Source of the DNA: JBCDIQ01 sp039024295
GTDB lineage: Bacteria; Bacteroidota; Bacteroidia; J057
Length of the DNA stretch: 9,000 nt
Reading direction: 5' to 3'
Assembly (NCBI GenBank): GCA_039024295.1
Contig: JBCDIQ010000240.1
Span: 1 to 9,000 of the forward strand
The notes beneath the pieces are model-generated. The model did not search any database and was not told where the DNA came from. It was given only the letters and a program-made list of their open reading frames with translations. The translations under genes and the position numbers were made by a program. This document shows, piece by piece, positions 7,225 to 9,000 of the stretch (positions are counted from its first letter, which is position 1; every line of letters starts with the position of its first letter).

Positions 7225-7661
7225 GTGTAACGGTTGCCATCAAGAATACCTCAGATAATCCAGTCCCTGCCTACGCTACCATTGACTCAGCAGGCGTAGA
7301 TTTGTATGCCAATAATCCTGCTCCCATTTCGCTTGATCCCATGCAGCGAGTGATCGTACCGACAGGGGTGTATATTGCCTTACCTCAAGGATATGAGGTG
7401 CAGGTCAGGCCCAGGTCTGGGCTAGCCTTCAAGCACGGACTTACCCTGGTAAATACTCCCGGTACGATTGATGCAGACTATCGAGGGGAAATCGGGGTGT
7501 TGATGATCAACTTCGGCGAAGAACCTTTTGAGATCCAGAAGGGAATGAGAATCGCACAAATGGTTTTGGCAAAGTACGAACGAATCGGATGGGAAGAAGT
7601 GGAGGAGTTACCTCCGACAGCCAGGGGAGAAGGCGGATTTGGGCATACGGGTGCCCATTAG
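7221..7661 (+). CDS. dut: Deoxyuridine 5'-triphosphate nucleotidohydrolase (dUTPase)
   Basis: dUTPase hydrolyses dUTP to dUMP and pyrophosphate, keeping uracil out of DNA and supplying dUMP for thymidylate synthesis. The 146-residue length is typical of the homotrimeric family. All five motifs are present in order: SAGVDLYA (23-30), RPRSGLA (63-69), GTIDADYRGEIGV (81-93) with the catalytic Asp and the uracil-stacking Tyr region, RIAQMVL (110-116), and the glycine-rich RGEGGFGHTG (135-144) that closes over the substrate. In motif 5 His stands where Ser is common, and I regard this as a tolerated variant. The start overlaps the PCD stop by 4 nt (ATGA), which indicates translational coupling. 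A 156-bp gap follows before the nucleotidyltransferase. Confidence 0.98.
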   Translation: MSVTVAIKNTSDNPVPAYATIDSAGVDLYANNPAPISLDPMQRVIVPTGVYIALPQGYEVQVRPRSGLAFKHGLTLVNTPGTIDADYRGEIGVLMINFGEEPFEIQKGMRIAQMVLAKYERIGWEEVEELPPTARGEGGFGHTGAH

Positions 7662-7768
7662 TCCTGAGGAAGTGCACTTTTTACTGATTTTCCATAACAT
7701 GTATAACCACCTTTTTCTGTTTCCTACCTACCCTCTTACATCTGCCTACTAACCGAGTCAGGAAGCTA

Positions 7769-7790
7769 GAAAAGGTGCTTTAACCTTTTC
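7769..7790 (+). promoter_or_regulatory. Hairpin-forming inverted repeat before the nucleotidyltransferase gene
   Basis: GAAAAGGT (7769-7776) and ACCTTTTC (7783-7790) pair perfectly over 8 bp around a 6-nt loop, ending 27 nt before the ATG at 7818. No T-run follows the stem, so it is not a classical terminator. It could be a leader-RNA hairpin, a weak end to the dut transcript or an operator. The rest of the 156-bp gap between dut and this gene shows nothing I can name, and no clear Shine-Dalgarno sequence. Confidence 0.35.
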
Positions 7791-7817
7791 ATTAATTACC
7801 CCAAAGACGCAAACTAC

Positions 7818-8822
7818 ATGAGAATTATCATTCCAATGGCAGGTCGAGGCAGCAGACTTCGCCCTCATACCTTGACAACTCCTAAACCTCTGGTGCCTAT
7901 TGCTGGTAAGCCTATTGTGCATCGACTGGCAGAAGATATTGTGGCCCTTTACAATGGTCCTGTAGAAGAGATTGCATTTATTATTGGCGATTTTGGAAAA
8001 GAGGTTGAAACCCAATTGGTTGCAATTGCTGAAAAACTAGGAGCAAAAGGCACGATTTACCATCAGGAAGAAGCATTGGGAACTGCCCACGCTATTTATC
8101 AGGCACGTGAAAGCATGGAAGGGGAACTGATCATTGCTTTTGCTGATACCCTTTTTCGTGCAGATTTTAGCCTCGATCGTGAAAAAGACGGCGCCATTTG
8201 GGTAAATCAAGTGGAAGATCCACGTCCATATGGGGTGGTGACCCTCGATGAAGCAGGTATCATTCAGGAGTTCGTAGAAAAGCCGGAAACATTTGTTTCT
8301 GACCTCGCCATCATCGGTATTTACTACATTAAAAGTGGAGAAGGACTGGTAGATGAAATTCAATACCTCCTTGACAATGACATCCGTGAAAAAGGAGAAT
8401 ACCAGCTGACCAATGCTTTGGAAAACCTGAAAGCTAAAGGTAAAAAATTTGTTACCGGAGAGGTAAAAGAGTGGATGGATTGTGGGAACAAGAAAAATGT
8501 ACTTGATACCACCAAGCGGATATTGGAGTTTGCCCAGGAAGCGGGACAAGATTTGGTTGACTCCGGCGTTGAAACAGAAAATGCTGTTGTGATTCAACCG
8601 TGTTTTATCGGAGAAGGCGTTAAACTGACCAACTCTGTGATTGGACCTTTCGTATCTATTGGTGCAAACTCTGTCATAGAAGGAGCTGTAATCAGCAACT
8701 CCGCCATCGGTTCATCTACTACGGTAAAAAATGCAGTGTTAAACCGAGCCATGGTAGGCAGCAATGCTTCCGTTGATTATGATGCTGCAGGTCTTGATAT
8801 CGGGGATTATTGCCGGGTATAA
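7818..8822 (+). CDS. Sugar-phosphate nucleotidyltransferase with C-terminal left-handed beta-helix
   Basis: This enzyme is predicted to join a sugar-1-phosphate to an NTP, giving an NDP-sugar for envelope polysaccharide or cell-wall metabolism; the sugar and nucleotide are not determined by the sequence. It has 334 residues. The N-terminal Rossmann-like NTP_transferase domain (1 to about 235) carries the signature MAGRGSRLRPHTLTTPKPLV (7-26) followed by GKPI. It continues with QEEALGTAHAI (83-93), a metal-binding Asp in AFADTLF (D110), RPYGVV (136-141), VEKP (153-156) and WMDCGNKKN (219-227). Residues about 255-320 hold hexapeptide-type repeats (FIGEGV, VIGPFVSIGANSVIEGAVI, AIGSSTTV) that form a beta-helix, but no acetyltransferase motif is evident. 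It resembles the glucose-1-phosphate thymidylyltransferase, mannose-1-phosphate guanylyltransferase and MurNAc-1-phosphate uridylyltransferase groups. A strong terminator lies just downstream. Confidence 0.92.
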   Translation: MRIIIPMAGRGSRLRPHTLTTPKPLVPIAGKPIVHRLAEDIVALYNGPVEEIAFIIGDFGKEVETQLVAIAEKLGAKGTIYHQEEALGTAHAIYQARESMEGELIIAFADTLFRADFSLDREKDGAIWVNQVEDPRPYGVVTLDEAGIIQEFVEKPETFVSDLAIIGIYYIKSGEGLVDEIQYLLDNDIREKGEYQLTNALENLKAKGKKFVTGEVKEWMDCGNKKNVLDTTKRILEFAQEAGQDLVDSGVETENAVVIQPCFIGEGVKLTNSVIGPFVSIGANSVIEGAVISNSAIGSSTTVKNAVLNRAMVGSNASVDYDAAGLDIGDYCRV

Positions 8823-8846
8823 CCCTGTCTGAAAGAGTAAAATTGT

Positions 8847-8874
8847 GCCGGCTGAAATTTTCAGCCGGCTTTTT
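8847..8874 (+). terminator. Intrinsic terminator after the nucleotidyltransferase gene
   Basis: GCCGGCTG (8847-8854) and CAGCCGGC (8862-8869) form a GC-rich 8-bp stem with a 7-nt AT loop; the symmetry continues through the loop as three further A-T pairs (11 bp around one central base). Five T follow directly (8870-8874). It begins 24 nt after the nucleotidyltransferase stop codon and ends 13 nt before the next start codon. Confidence 0.88.
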
Positions 8875-8887
8875 GTAACTTGAACCT

Positions 8888-9000
8888 ATGCGAAGCCAGA
8901 TAATTATTGTTTTAATTGGTATTGGAATAAGCCTTGCTGCATGTAGGTCCACTGAGCCTACAAGAAAGAGTAAAACTGAAGGGAGAAGTCCTCTGGCTGC
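8888..9000 (+). CDS. N-terminus of a lipoprotein, truncated by the window edge (possibly DUF4292)
   Basis: The first 37 codons are visible. The protein starts MRSQ, continues with a hydrophobic core (IIIVLIGIGIS), and has the lipobox LAAC (residues 16-19), so Cys19 would be lipidated after cleavage by signal peptidase II. The mature part begins CRSTEPTRKSK, a charged flexible stretch typical of Bacteroidota outer-membrane lipoproteins. In many Bacteroidota a DUF4292 lipoprotein with a similar cysteine-arginine-serine start lies close to this nucleotidyltransferase and an M23 peptidase; I use that memory only as a hint, and the domain itself is outside the window. No Shine-Dalgarno sequence is seen. 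The lipoprotein call is well supported; the family is not. Confidence 0.75.
   Translation, partial: MRSQIIIVLIGIGISLAACRSTEPTRKSKTEGRSPLA

Noticed and set aside
8037..8597. A 186-codon open frame on the minus strand opposite the nucleotidyltransferase
   Set aside because: It lies entirely within a clear enzyme gene, and its Phe/Cys-rich product shows no family features.
1..9000. A search for CRISPR arrays, transposases, integrases, tRNA or rRNA genes and defence or phage genes
   Set aside because: No spaced direct repeats, terminal inverted repeats with a transposase, or RNA gene signatures were seen. All substantial open frames are explained by the annotated genes.

Overview
The window looks like ordinary chromosomal DNA of a Bacteroidota bacterium. 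The evidence is a Rho factor with a long disordered insertion, a TonB-dependent receptor with an N-terminal carboxypeptidase-regulatory-like domain, start codons with little or no Shine-Dalgarno sequence in front of them (typical of this phylum), and the order dUTPase, sugar-phosphate nucleotidyltransferase, lipoprotein. The exact order or family cannot be fixed from this sequence; a marine or free-living Cytophagia- or Saprospiria-like lineage is a guess.

Layout. The left edge (2-292, +) is the C-terminal end of a protein that resembles the tail of Bacteroidota membrane glycosyltransferases. It converges on a DUF554 (YdfK/YqgA-like) membrane protein (304-993, -), which is divergent from an outer-membrane TonB-dependent receptor (1062-3428, +). 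The receptor and rho (3488-5320, -) converge on one shared intrinsic terminator (stem 3437-3456). Rho and seryl-tRNA synthetase (5615-6889, +) diverge from a 294-bp spacer that carries a perfect 20-bp palindrome. Downstream of serS, on the same strand, are pterin-4a-carbinolamine dehydratase (6946-7224), dUTPase (7221-7661, overlapping by 4 nt) and a nucleotidyltransferase with a left-handed beta-helix tail (7818-8822). A strong terminator (8847-8874) follows, and then the start of a lipoprotein gene (8888 onward) that runs off the right edge.

How the genes fit together. Most are housekeeping: transcription termination (rho), translation (serS), nucleotide pool sanitation (dut), pterin recycling (PCD) and cell-envelope sugar activation (nucleotidyltransferase). 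The receptor, the DUF554 protein and the lipoprotein belong to the envelope. The only tight translational coupling is PCD-dut.

I found no mobile element, CRISPR array, tRNA, rRNA or obviously new system. The points most worth checking are the large disordered insertion in Rho and its hexanucleotide repeat, the palindrome upstream of serS, and the terminator only 13 nt before the lipoprotein start codon.
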